Part shown: positions 15,430 through 23,942 of the stretch, piece after piece
Layout of the letters: each line of letters begins with the position of its first letter
Numbering within the stretch: position 1 is the first letter of the stretch
NCBI RefSeq assembly: GCF_900188445.1
Contig: NZ_FZOR01000039.1
Coordinates: forward strand, 1 to 64,000
Length of the DNA: 64,000 nt
Origin: Actinomadura meyerae
GTDB lineage: Bacteria; Actinomycetota; Actinomycetes; Streptosporangiales; Streptosporangiaceae
Reading direction: 5' to 3'
Notes under the pieces: generated by a model
What the model was told of the DNA's origin: nothing
Database searches by the model: none
What the model saw: only the letters and a program-made list of their open reading frames with translations
Translations under genes and position numbers: made by a program

Positions 15430-16940
15430 CGGAACCCACCACGGGCCAGACCGCGGAGAACGGCCCGGCCGGTCCGGCCGGGCCCACCGGGCGGCCGCGG
15501 CTCGCCCTCGGCACCGGTGCCGCCCGCAACCTCGCCACGACGACCAAGTCCGTCCCGCAGATGCAGGGCATCACCCCGCGGTGGCTGCTGCGGCTGCTGC
15601 CCTGGGTGCAGGTGGACGCGGGCACCTACCGGGTGAACCGGCGCCTCACCTACCAGGTCGGCGACGGCATCGTCAGCTTCGTCAACGACGGCGCCGACGT
15701 CCGCGTGGTGCCGCCGGAGCTGGCCGAGCTGCCGCCGCTGCGCGGCCTGGCCGACCCGGCGGTGGTGGAGGGCCCGGCGGTGCTGGAGGGGCTCGCCGCG
15801 CGGTTCGAGCAGCGCGAGTACGCGCCCGGCGAGACGATCGCGGCGGCGGGCCGACCGGTCGACGGCGTCCACCTGATCGCGCACGGCAAGGTCGAGGAGA
15901 CCGGTCCGGGCCGGTACGGCGGCGAGGCGAGGGTCCGCATCCTCGCCGGCGGCCGGTTCTTCGGCGAGGGCGCCCTGCTCGGCGCCGTCGCCGGGGAGGG
16001 CGGGGAGAGCGGGGAGAGCGGGGAGGGCGGGGAGGGCGGGGAGGGCGGGGAGGGCGTGGAGTGGCCGCACACCTTCCGCGCGCTGACCCCGTCCATCGTG
16101 CTGACACTGCCGCTCGCCGCGATCGAGGAGCTGACCGAGCGGTCCGGCGCTCTGCGCGCCCACCTGGAGGAGTACCGCGACACGCCGCCACCGCCGCAGA
16201 CCCGGCACGGCGAGGCGGCGATCGAGGTCGCGTCCGGGCATGACGGCGAACCCGTCCTGCCCGCCACGTTCGCCGACTACGAGACCTCGCCGCGCGAGTA
16301 CGAGCTGAGCCTCGCCCAGACGATGCTGCGCGTCCACGCCCGCGTCGCCGACATCTACAACGGGCCGATGGACCAGGTCGAGCAGCAGCTCCGCCTCACC
16401 GTCGAGGAACTGCGCGAGCGCCAGGAGCACGAACTGGTCAACAACCGCGACTTCGGGCTGCTGCACAACGCCGACCTGCGGCAGCGCCTGCAGACGAGCG
16501 GGGGCCCGCCGACCCCCGCCGACATGGACGAGCTGCTGTCGCGGCGGCGCAAGTCCCGGTTCTTCCTCGCGCACCCCAAGACGATCGCCGCGTTCGGACG
16601 CGAGTGCACCCGGCGCGGGGTGTACCCGTCCTGCGTGGAGGTCGAGGGACGCCGCGTCCAGGCGTGGCGCGGCGTCCCCATCTACCCCTGCGACAAGATC
16701 CCGATCACCCCGGCCGGGACCAGCTCGATCCTGGTGCTGCGCACCGGCGAGGACGACCAGGGCGTCATCGGGCTGCGCCGCACCGGGCTGCCCGACGAGG
16801 TGGAGCCGGGCCTGTCGGTCCGCTTCACCGGCGTTGACGACCGGGCGCTGCTGACGTACCTGGTCAGCACCTACTACTCGGCCGCCGTGCTGGTCCCGGA
16901 TGCGCTCGGCGTCCTGGAGAACGTCGAGATAGCCCGCTGA
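15426..16940 (+). CDS. Family 2B encapsulin shell protein 2
   Basis: This is a 504-residue second shell protein, collinear with the first and very similar in the arm (ATTTKSVPQMQGI) and in the capsid core (YNGPMDQVEQQLRLTVEELR; NNRDFGLLHNADL). The GTG start overlaps the previous stop in GTGA, so the two shells are translationally coupled and probably made in a set ratio. The inserted cyclic-nucleotide-like domain (about 105-235) keeps FFGEGALL (178-185) but is then interrupted by seven Gly-Glu-Gly/Ser units (190-210). Trp213 (WPHTF) stands where the cassette arginine should be, and no nearby Arg substitutes for it. Nucleotide binding by this subunit is therefore doubtful. Shells built from two such proteins are known for family 2B; that this pair co-assembles is inferred. 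Confidence 0.92.
   Translation: MTEPTTGQTAENGPAGPAGPTGRPRLALGTGAARNLATTTKSVPQMQGITPRWLLRLLPWVQVDAGTYRVNRRLTYQVGDGIVSFVNDGADVRVVPPELAELPPLRGLADPAVVEGPAVLEGLAARFEQREYAPGETIAAAGRPVDGVHLIAHGKVEETGPGRYGGEARVRILAGGRFFGEGALLGAVAGEGGESGESGEGGEGGEGGEGVEWPHTFRALTPSIVLTLPLAAIEELTERSGALRAHLEEYRDTPPPPQTRHGEAAIEVASGHDGEPVLPATFADYETSPREYELSLAQTMLRVHARVADIYNGPMDQVEQQLRLTVEELRERQEHELVNNRDFGLLHNADLRQRLQTSGGPPTPADMDELLSRRRKSRFFLAHPKTIAAFGRECTRRGVYPSCVEVEGRRVQAWRGVPIYPCDKIPITPAGTSSILVLRTGEDDQGVIGLRRTGLPDEVEPGLSVRFTGVDDRALLTYLVSTYYSAAVLVPDALGVLENVEIAR
15993..16055 (+). repeat. Seven 9-bp repeats encoding GEG/GES in shell protein 2
   Basis: Seven units of GGGGAGGGC or GGGGAGAGC lie in the cassette of the nucleotide-binding-like domain of the second encapsulin and add a 21-residue flexible acidic loop absent from shell protein 1. 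The 9-bp unit keeps the frame, so strains may vary in copy number. Confidence 0.92.
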
Positions 16941-16957
16941 ACAAGGGGAGGACCGCC

Positions 16958-18052
16958 ATGCCCGCCATGCCCGCCTGGAAGGACGACCCCGCCGTCGTCG
17001 GCTGCGACCACCGCCCGGACCCGCGCGACCGCCCGGACCCGCGCGCCCGGTCGGCGGCCGACATCCTGCGGTGGAGCCGGAGCCTGCTCGACCCCGCCCT
17101 GCGGGACGCGGTCGCGGCCATGCCGGAGACGGCCCGCCGCGTCGCCGAGTACCACTTCGGCTGGCGGGACGAGCGGGGCCGGCCCGCCGAGGGGCCGGCG
17201 GGCAAGGCGGTCCGCCCCGCGCTGGCGATGCTGGCGGCGCGGGCGGCCGGCGGGACGGCGGACGCCGCCCTGCCGGCCGCCGTCGCGGTCGAGCTGGCGC
17301 ACAACTTCTCCCTGCTGCACGACGACGTCATGGACGGCGACACCACCCGCAGGCACCGCCCCACCGCCTGGACGGTCTTCGGGACGAACGCCGCGGTCCT
17401 CGCCGGGGACGCCCTGCTCGCCGCCGCCTACGAGGTGCTCGCCGCGGGCGACTCCCCGGCGGTCGCGCACGGCGTCCGCGTCCTCGCCCGGTCCGTCCTC
17501 GACCTGGTCGAGGGCCAGTTCGCCGACCTCGCCTTCGAGGACCGCACCGACGTGGCGCTCGACGAGTGCCTCGCGATGGCGAACCGCAAGACCGGCTCGC
17601 TGATGGGCGCCGCCTGCGCCCTCGGCGCCCTGTACGGCGGCGCGTCCGCCGCCGGGGCCGCGCGGATGCGCACCTTCGGCGAGCAGGTCGGGCTGGCCTT
17701 CCAGCTCGCCGACGACCTGCTCGGCATCTGGGGCGACCCCGCCGCCACCGGCAAGCCCGTCCACTCCGACCTGCGCAACCGCAAGAAGTCGCTGCCGGTC
17801 GTCGCGGCGCTGACGTCCGGTACCCCGGCCGGCGCCGAACTCGCCGCGCTGTACTTCAAGGACGGGCCGCTCACCGGTGACGACACCGCCCGCGCGGCCG
17901 AGCTCATCGAGACCAGCGGCGCCCGCGCCTGGGCCGCCGCGCACGCCGACACGCTCCTCGTCGCGGCCCGCACCGAGCTCGCGGGCGCGGCCCCCGACGC
18001 CGCCGCGGAAATTCTCACACTCGTCCGGATGACCACCCGGCGGGATCGCTGA
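16958..18052 (+). CDS. Trans-isoprenyl diphosphate synthase, predicted encapsulin cargo
   Basis: This 364-residue prenyl synthase condenses isopentenyl diphosphate with an allylic diphosphate. The first Asp-rich motif is D122-D123-V-M-D126 (LLHDDVMDGDTTRR), the second D252-D253 to D260 (QLADDLLGIWGD), and the usual GKAVRPAL, NRKTGSL and RKKSLPV motifs are present, so the enzyme looks active. Five residues before the first motif is Phe, often seen in C15-C20 synthases; product length is otherwise open. The first ~33 residues are extra to the fold, polar and proline/arginine-rich (RPDPRD repeated), and are a candidate shell-targeting tag. The ATG has AGGGGAGGA five bases upstream and lies 17 bp after the second shell gene. 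Family 2B encapsulin operons with prenyl synthase cargo are established; loading here is inferred. Confidence 0.92.
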   Translation: MPAMPAWKDDPAVVGCDHRPDPRDRPDPRARSAADILRWSRSLLDPALRDAVAAMPETARRVAEYHFGWRDERGRPAEGPAGKAVRPALAMLAARAAGGTADAALPAAVAVELAHNFSLLHDDVMDGDTTRRHRPTAWTVFGTNAAVLAGDALLAAAYEVLAAGDSPAVAHGVRVLARSVLDLVEGQFADLAFEDRTDVALDECLAMANRKTGSLMGAACALGALYGGASAAGAARMRTFGEQVGLAFQLADDLLGIWGDPAATGKPVHSDLRNRKKSLPVVAALTSGTPAGAELAALYFKDGPLTGDDTARAAELIETSGARAWAAAHADTLLVAARTELAGAAPDAAAEILTLVRMTTRRDR

Positions 18053-18058
18053 CGCGCC

Positions 18059-18064
18059 TACACT
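18059..18064 (+). promoter_or_regulatory. -10 box TACACT of a leaderless transcript
   Basis: TACACT ends exactly 7 nt before the GTG of the kinase gene, the spacing expected when transcription starts at the start codon itself. No ribosome site is present. The kinase is therefore likely transcribed separately from the encapsulin operon. Confidence 0.5.
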
Positions 18065-18071
18065 GCTGGGC

Positions 18072-19730
18072 GTGCAGCCCCTCGAACCGGACGACCCGCG
18101 CCAGATCGGTGCCTACCCGGTCACCGCGCGGATCGGTGAAGGCGGGCAGGGCGTCGTCTACTTAGGCACCGCCGAGGACGGCGCCCAGGTCGCGGTGAAA
18201 CTGTTCCACGCGCACCTGAGCAGCGACCTCGGCACCCTGAGCGCGCTCGACATGTTCACCCGCGAGCTGGAGGCCGCCAAGCACGTCGCGCGGTTCTGCA
18301 CCGCGCAGGTCCTCGACTCCGGCACCGCCGGGAACCGGCGCTACATCGTCAGCGAGTACGTCGACGGGCCGCCGCTCAGCCGGGTCGTCACCGAGCAGGG
18401 CCCGCGCTCCGGCAGCGCCCTCGACCGGCTGGCCGTCGCGACCGCCACGGCGCTCGTCGCCCTGCACGACGCCGGCATCATCCACCGCGACTTCAAGCCG
18501 CACAACGTGCTCATCGGCACCGACGGCGCGCGCGTCATCGACTTCGGCATCTCGCGGGCGCTGTCCGGCGCGCAGACGATGGTCAGCCGCGCCGTTGGCA
18601 CCCCCGCCTACATGGCGCCCGAGCAGCTCGAACCCGGCGAGCTGACGCCCGCCGCCGACGTGTTCGCGTGGGCGTCCACGATGGCGTTCGCCGCGACCGG
18701 GCGGCCGCCGTTCGGCAACGAGTCCGTGCCGATCGTGTTCAACCGCATCGCGAACGCCGAACCCGACCTGCGCGGCGTGGAGGAGCCGCTGCGCGGCCTC
18801 CTCGTCGAGTGCTTCGCGAAGGACCCGGCGCGCCGGCCGTCCGCGCAGGACGTCCTCGACCGGCTCGTCCGCCCGGGGCGCGCACCGTCCCCGCCCCCGC
18901 CGGGCACCATGCGCCCGCCCGTCCCGGCCGCCGCGCTCCTGCCCCCGTCCGTGCCCTCGGCCGGGCCGCCCTCCCCGCCTGCCTCCCCGCCCGCGTCTTC
19001 GTCCCCGGCTGCGTCTGCGTCCCCGGCTGCGGACCAGTCACCGGCCGCAGCGCCGCCCCCGGCGGGGGAGAGCACCGTCCACACGCCGCCCGCTGCCGCC
19101 GCGCCGGGTCCTCCGGCTCCGCCCGCCGCCGGACGCGTCGACTCGGTCACGGCGCCGCACGGGGGCGGGCGGCAGGCCAAGATCGCGCTGATCGGAGGCG
19201 GAGCGGCGGTCGCCGCGGTCGTCGCCGTCGTGTTCGGCGTGGCATGGCTGTCCCGCGACGAACCGGCGAAACCGGACGCGAGCGTCGCGGTGAACGGCTC
19301 GGCCGCGCCCGCCACCACGCAGCCCGGTGCGCCGGTCGAGGCGGGCAGCGGCGCCGGGACGCGGTCGCCGAGCCCCAGCGCGAGCACGAGCGCCGGTCCG
19401 TCGCAGCCGGGGTCCGAGCGGTCGCCGTCGAAGTCGGCGGGCCCGTCGCGGGCGCCGTCGGCCACGCCGAAGCGCTCGCCGAAGCTCGTCCGGGTCGAAC
19501 TCGGGCCCGGCCGGTTCACCGCGTACTGCGTGGAGCTCGGCTGGGAGTGGGTCGAGTACCGCGAGACGCCGAGCCCCGGCGCGTACTGCGTCATGCGCAA
19601 GGGCGACACCATGAAGCTGTCGGCGGCGCAGCTCGACGCCGGCTGCCAGTGGCGGTACGGCGACAGCCGGGCCCGCCACTTCTTCAAGGGCAAGTCGAAC
19701 TACTGCTACGCCATGAAGCCCGCGTCCTGA
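18072..19730 (+). CDS. Transmembrane Ser/Thr protein kinase (PknB-type)
   Basis: This is a 552-residue eukaryotic-like kinase. The cytoplasmic kinase domain (about 12-270) shows the glycine loop RIGEGGQGVVYLG, Lys43 (VAVKLF), the catalytic HRDFKPHN (His138-Asp140), DFG at 157-159 and the APE motif. It is complete and should be active. A long Pro/Ala/Ser linker (about 275-365) leads to one membrane helix at about 371-393 (IALIGGGAAVAAVVAVVFGV). The outside part is Ser/Thr/Pro-rich and ends in an ~80-residue domain with four cysteines (AYCVELGWEWVEY to SNYCYAM) that may bind a ligand. Start is a GTG directly after a leaderless-type -10 box. The 19-bp gap to the prenyl synthase gene makes a link to the encapsulin possible but unproven. 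Confidence 0.92.
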   Translation: MQPLEPDDPRQIGAYPVTARIGEGGQGVVYLGTAEDGAQVAVKLFHAHLSSDLGTLSALDMFTRELEAAKHVARFCTAQVLDSGTAGNRRYIVSEYVDGPPLSRVVTEQGPRSGSALDRLAVATATALVALHDAGIIHRDFKPHNVLIGTDGARVIDFGISRALSGAQTMVSRAVGTPAYMAPEQLEPGELTPAADVFAWASTMAFAATGRPPFGNESVPIVFNRIANAEPDLRGVEEPLRGLLVECFAKDPARRPSAQDVLDRLVRPGRAPSPPPPGTMRPPVPAAALLPPSVPSAGPPSPPASPPASSSPAASASPAADQSPAAAPPPAGESTVHTPPAAAAPGPPAPPAAGRVDSVTAPHGGGRQAKIALIGGGAAVAAVVAVVFGVAWLSRDEPAKPDASVAVNGSAAPATTQPGAPVEAGSGAGTRSPSPSASTSAGPSQPGSERSPSKSAGPSRAPSATPKRSPKLVRVELGPGRFTAYCVELGWEWVEYRETPSPGAYCVMRKGDTMKLSAAQLDAGCQWRYGDSRARHFFKGKSNYCYAMKPAS

Positions 19731-19779
19731 GCGGCTTCCGGGCCGCGGCTCCCGGCTGCGCCTACCCTTTGATCTGCGC

Positions 19780-21003
19780 CTACCCCTTGATCTGCGTCCA
19801 GGCCTGGGCCCAGCGGTCGTAGGGGACGCACTTGTCGCCGCGGTCGTCGCCGCAGTCCTTGGCGGGCGTCTTCCAGAACGCCAGGCGCCGGTAGAACTCC
19901 GGGTCGCCGACGTGGTACGTCGAGCAGAAGCCCTTCTCGGTGTAGCGGCACGCCTTCGGGTTGGCGGGCGCCTCACCGAACCACTGCGCGACCTCGGCCT
20001 GCACCTTCGGCGTGGTGATCCAGTTCATCCACTTGTACATGCAGGTGGGATGCTGGGCCTTCGACGAGATCATCCAGGTGTCGGACCAGCCGGTGGCGCC
20101 CTCCTGCGGGATCGTCGTCGCCACCGGGGCCTTCTCCGCCAGCGCCAGGTTCGCGGTCACCTGCCACGCGGTGCCCGCGTAGTTGTAGCCGCTCTTGAAC
20201 GACTGGAGTTCGTCCAGGTAGTTCGACCAGTACTGGTTCACGTTCGGGCGCTGCCGCTTCAGCAGGTCGACCGCCGCCTGGAACTGCTTCTCGTCCAGCG
20301 CGTAGACGTCCTTGATCTTCAGGTCGGGGCGGTGCGTCTTCAGGTAGAGGGCGGCGTCCGCGATGTAGATGGGCGAGTCGTAGGCGACGACGTGCCCGGC
20401 GGCGGGGGAGTCCTCGTCCCACACGACGCTCCACGAGGTGGGACGCTGCGGGATCTTGTCCGTCCGGTACATCAGCATGTTGGCGCCGTAGCCGTGCGGG
20501 ACGCCGTACATCTGCCCGTTCACGGAGTTGTACGGCTGGTTCTTCAGGTACGCGGCGATGTCGTCGTAGTTGCTGAGCAGGCCGGTGTTGACCGGCGCGA
20601 CCAGCCCTCCGTAGACGAGCCGCAGGGACGCGTCGCCGGACGCCGAGACCCCGTCGTAGCGGCCCGTCCGCATGAGGGCCACCATCGCGTCGGAGGTGTC
20701 GGCGACCTTCGTGTGCACGCGGCAGCCGGTCGCCTTCGTGAACGGCGTGACCCAGTCGACCTTGCGGTCGCTGGAGCCGTCCTCGGCGTAGCCCGTCCAG
20801 GCGACGAGGTCGAGGCGGCCCTCGGGTGTGCCGAGTGTGCGCATCATCTCGATGTCGGGCGGCGCGGCGGAGCCCGAGGCGTCGCTGCACCCGGCGCCCA
20901 GGGCGGCGGCCGTGACGAGGGCGGCCGCGGCGAGCACGGCCCGTGACCTGCGGCTTCGGACGGGTGACCGGCCGGAATCCGTCGCGTGGCGAGAACGATC
21001 CAT
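19780..21003 (-). CDS. Extracellular solute-binding lipoprotein (spermidine/putrescine-type)
   Basis: This 407-residue protein resembles periplasmic-binding proteins of polyamine-type ABC transporters. A basic N-terminus (RSRRSR) and hydrophobic stretch end in a lipobox, LGAGC, so it is predicted to be a lipoprotein on the outer face of the membrane. Domain features include GYGANMLMYRTDKIP and GTAWQVTANLALAEKAP. Unusually, no ABC permease or ATPase is next to it, so the transporter is elsewhere or it acts as a receptor. Cysteines near the C-terminus (KACRYTEKGFC, DCGDDRGDKC) could form disulfides. After the stop a 17-bp duplication (CTACCC..TTGATCTGCG) is seen. It is divergent from the conservon kinase gene with a 245-bp gap. 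Confidence 0.82.
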   Translation of the reverse strand: MDRSRHATDSGRSPVRSRRSRAVLAAAALVTAAALGAGCSDASGSAAPPDIEMMRTLGTPEGRLDLVAWTGYAEDGSSDRKVDWVTPFTKATGCRVHTKVADTSDAMVALMRTGRYDGVSASGDASLRLVYGGLVAPVNTGLLSNYDDIAAYLKNQPYNSVNGQMYGVPHGYGANMLMYRTDKIPQRPTSWSVVWDEDSPAAGHVVAYDSPIYIADAALYLKTHRPDLKIKDVYALDEKQFQAAVDLLKRQRPNVNQYWSNYLDELQSFKSGYNYAGTAWQVTANLALAEKAPVATTIPQEGATGWSDTWMISSKAQHPTCMYKWMNWITTPKVQAEVAQWFGEAPANPKACRYTEKGFCSTYHVGDPEFYRRLAFWKTPAKDCGDDRGDKCVPYDRWAQAWTQIKG

Positions 21004-21248
21004 CACGCTGAGGCATCGTAGGGGTATTTGCTGCCTTCTGTGCACACAAAACGTGATGATCCGGAAACTGTCGACACATGGCGGCGCGCGGTCTTAGGCT
21101 TCTCATCCGTTCCGGGCGTCCCGGTCGGTGCCGCGGCCCTGTCCGTTTCGCCGTCCGGCCCACCGGCCCGTCGGCCGCCCGCGAGCCCGCCAGACCGTCC
21201 CCGACACACCACCCGCAAGCCGTCCGCCCGAGGGAAAGTTCAGCCGCA

Positions 21249-23936
21249 GTGCCAAAACGAGGCCGCACCACCACGGACTCAGCCGCCGGTCACCGGAGGA
21301 CCCCCAAGGCAGCGCGATTCCGCTCCATCCGCTTCAAGGTCGTCCTCATGGTCACCGTGTCGGTGGTCTCGCTGGGCGTGCTGTGGGCCTTCGCCGCGAG
21401 CATCGCCCTCGGCGAGGGGCTCAACCTGCGGCACGTCAAGACCGTCCAGGACCACTACGGCTACCCGTCCGGCGCGCTCGGCAGCGCGCTGCAGGCCGAG
21501 CGGCGGCTGTCGGTCGTCTACCTCGGCAGCCGCGCGGAGGGCGACCGGGCCGCGATGGAGTCCGGCCGGCTCGTCACCGACCGGCAGGCCGACCTGTTCC
21601 GCCGGCTCGCCGAGTCCGAGCAGGTGCAGGGCGTCGCCCCGGCGGACGCGCGGCGCATCGCCGGCAAGATCCTGGGCGAGCTGGACGGCCTGGCCGAGCG
21701 CCGCCGCGCCATCGACGCCGGCCGGATGGACCGGGCCCGCGCGTTCGCCGACTACACGACGCTGCTCGGCGACGTCGGCGCGCTGCAGGGCTCGCTCGCC
21801 ACCCTGGACAACTCCGAGGTCGCCAAGGACGCCCGCAACGAGGCGTCGCTGGCGCGCGCCCGGGAGGTCCTCGCGCAGGAGGACGCGCTGCTCGCCGGCG
21901 CGCTCGCCGCCGGACGGATGACGCCCGCCGAGCACGCCCAGTTCGTCAAGCTCGTCGGGACCCAGCGCGCCCTCTACCTGTACGCGGCGGACGAGCTGCG
22001 CGCCCCCGACCGGACCTACTACCAGCGCGTCGCCGGGATGCCCGAGTACGAGCGGCTCCGCGCGCTGGAGGACCGCTTCGTCGCCACGCCCCGGCGGGTG
22101 CAGCGGTCCGGCGAGGCCGGGGTGCTGTGGAAGACCACCGCCGACTCCAACCTCACCCGGCTGCGCGGCCTCGAACTCGCCGTGTCCGCGGGCGCCGAGA
22201 AGCGCGCCGAGCCGATCGCGGACGGCATCATCACCCGCGTCGTGCTCGCCGGCGCGCTCGGCCTCGTCGCGGTCGTCGCCTCGCTCGTCCTCGCGGTGTG
22301 GGTCGCCCGGTCGGTCATCCGCGAGCTGGCCCGGCTGCGCCGCGAGGCGATCGACCTCGCCGACGTCCGGCTGCCCGGGGTGATCCGCCGGCTGCGCCGC
22401 GGCGAGGAGGTCGACGTGGCCGCCGAGGCGCCGCCGCTGGCGTTCGGCACCCGGGAGATCGACCAGGTCGGCGAGGCGTTCAACGCCGCCCGCCGCACCG
22501 CGATCCAGGGCGCGGTCGAGGAGGCGACGCTGCGCCGCAACGTCAGCGAGGTGTTCGTCAACCTCGCCCGCCGCAGCCAGACGCTGCTGCACCGCCAGCT
22601 CAAGCTGCTGGACTCGATGGAGCGGCGCATCGAGACCCCCGACGACCTGGAGGACCTGTTCCGGGTCGACCACCTCGCCACCCGCATGCGGCGGCACGCC
22701 GAGGGCCTGATCATCCTGTCCGGGCAGGCGCCCGGCCGCGGCTGGCGCAGCCCCGTCGCGATCGTGGACGTCGCCCGCGCCGCCGCGTCCGAGGTCGAGG
22801 ACTACACCCGGGTCAACGTCGCGCCGATGAGCCGCGCCGCGATCGTCGGCCCCGCCGTCGCCGACGTCATCCACCTGCTCGCCGAGCTGATCGAGAACGC
22901 GACCGTGTTCTCGCCGCCGCACACGACGGTGCAGGTCCACGGGCAGGCCGTCTCGCACGGCTTCACGCTGGAGGTCGAGGACCGCGGCCTGTCCATGGAC
23001 GAGCCGAGCCTCGCCGCCGCCAACGAGCGGCTCGCCACCGCCGCCGAGTTCGACCTGTCCGACAGCGCCCAGCTCGGCCTGTTCGTCGTCGGCCGCCTCG
23101 CGCGCCGGCACGGCATCAAGGTCACGCTGCGGACCTCCCCGTACGGCGGCATGACCGCGATCGTGCTGCTGCCGGAGAGCCTCGTCGTGCCGGACGAGGG
23201 CGACACCGCGCCGGGCACGCCCGCGCTCACCACCCGCCGCGCCGAGGACGCGCTCGTCCCCGTCGGCTCGGTGGTCGGCGGCCGGGCCCGCGAGCCGCGC
23301 CACGAGCCGGGCGGCGGCTCGGTGCTGCGGCTCCCGGCGGGACGGCACGCCGCCGCGCCCGCGCCGGCGCCCGAGGAGCCGCCCGGCACGCGGACCGGGC
23401 CGCTCCCGGTGTTCGGGGAGCCGGCGCCTTCGTCGACGTCCAGCGGGGCGTGGGGGATCGTGCCTCCGCAGCCGTCCCCGCCCGCGCCGTCGCCGTGGGG
23501 GGACCCGCCGTCCGCGTCGCAGCCTGAGCCTGAACCTGAGCCTCGGCCGGAGCCCGCGGCCGGGCAGGGCGGGCCGGAGCCGGGCGGGCCGGAGCCGGGC
23601 GGGCCGGAGCCGGGCGGGCCGGAGCAGGCCGGGCCCGAGGAGCCGTCCGCGTCCGCCGCGCCGCCCGGCAGGCCGGGGATCCCGCGCTCGCCGCGGGAGG
23701 TCAGGCGGCGGCCCGCCGACGGGTCGGGCGGGGGCGGGCGGCCGCCGCTGCCGCGCCGCGTCCGGCAGGAGAACATGGCGTCCCAGCTCCGCGAGGACCC
23801 CACCGTCACCTCGCCGCGGCCCGCCGCGCCGCGCCGCCCGATCCGGTCGCCGGAGGAGCTGCGGTCGATGATGTCGTCCATCCAGCAGGGCACCCGGCGC
23901 GGCCGCGCCGAGGCCCTCGACAACGAGGAATCGTGA
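21249..23936 (+). CDS. cvnA: Conservon sensor kinase-like protein CvnA
   Basis: This 895-residue protein matches CvnA of actinobacterial conservons: a histidine-kinase-like membrane receptor that works with small GTPase modules. It has a membrane helix at about 32-54, an extracellular nitrate-sensor-like helical region (about 60-320), a second helix near 328-350, a HAMP-like stretch and a HATPase domain (ELIENATVFSPPHTTVQVHG near 545-565; GLFVVGRLARRHG). The C-terminal 230 residues are Pro/Glu/Gly-rich, including four 15-bp repeats (23571-23630, PEPGG). It ends in the CvnA-type tail SPEELRSMMSSIQQGTRRGR. The GTG at 21249 is chosen because the frame upstream reads as non-protein. The genes for DUF742 and GTPase follow, but the expected roadblock gene does not. 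Confidence 0.88.
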   Translation: MPKRGRTTTDSAAGHRRTPKAARFRSIRFKVVLMVTVSVVSLGVLWAFAASIALGEGLNLRHVKTVQDHYGYPSGALGSALQAERRLSVVYLGSRAEGDRAAMESGRLVTDRQADLFRRLAESEQVQGVAPADARRIAGKILGELDGLAERRRAIDAGRMDRARAFADYTTLLGDVGALQGSLATLDNSEVAKDARNEASLARAREVLAQEDALLAGALAAGRMTPAEHAQFVKLVGTQRALYLYAADELRAPDRTYYQRVAGMPEYERLRALEDRFVATPRRVQRSGEAGVLWKTTADSNLTRLRGLELAVSAGAEKRAEPIADGIITRVVLAGALGLVAVVASLVLAVWVARSVIRELARLRREAIDLADVRLPGVIRRLRRGEEVDVAAEAPPLAFGTREIDQVGEAFNAARRTAIQGAVEEATLRRNVSEVFVNLARRSQTLLHRQLKLLDSMERRIETPDDLEDLFRVDHLATRMRRHAEGLIILSGQAPGRGWRSPVAIVDVARAAASEVEDYTRVNVAPMSRAAIVGPAVADVIHLLAELIENATVFSPPHTTVQVHGQAVSHGFTLEVEDRGLSMDEPSLAAANERLATAAEFDLSDSAQLGLFVVGRLARRHGIKVTLRTSPYGGMTAIVLLPESLVVPDEGDTAPGTPALTTRRAEDALVPVGSVVGGRAREPRHEPGGGSVLRLPAGRHAAAPAPAPEEPPGTRTGPLPVFGEPAPSSTSSGAWGIVPPQPSPPAPSPWGDPPSASQPEPEPEPRPEPAAGQGGPEPGGPEPGGPEPGGPEQAGPEEPSASAAPPGRPGIPRSPREVRRRPADGSGGGGRPPLPRRVRQENMASQLREDPTVTSPRPAAPRRPIRSPEELRSMMSSIQQGTRRGRAEALDNEES

Positions 23937-23942
23937 CGGGCC

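Noticed and set aside
15993..16055. CRISPR-like repeats
   Set aside because: Units are 9 bp with no spacers and encode Gly-Glu repeats within a gene.
13984..16940. Two Crp/Fnr-like cyclic-nucleotide regulators
   Set aside because: There is no DNA-binding helix-turn-helix; the parts outside the nucleotide-like domain match encapsulin arm and capsid segments.
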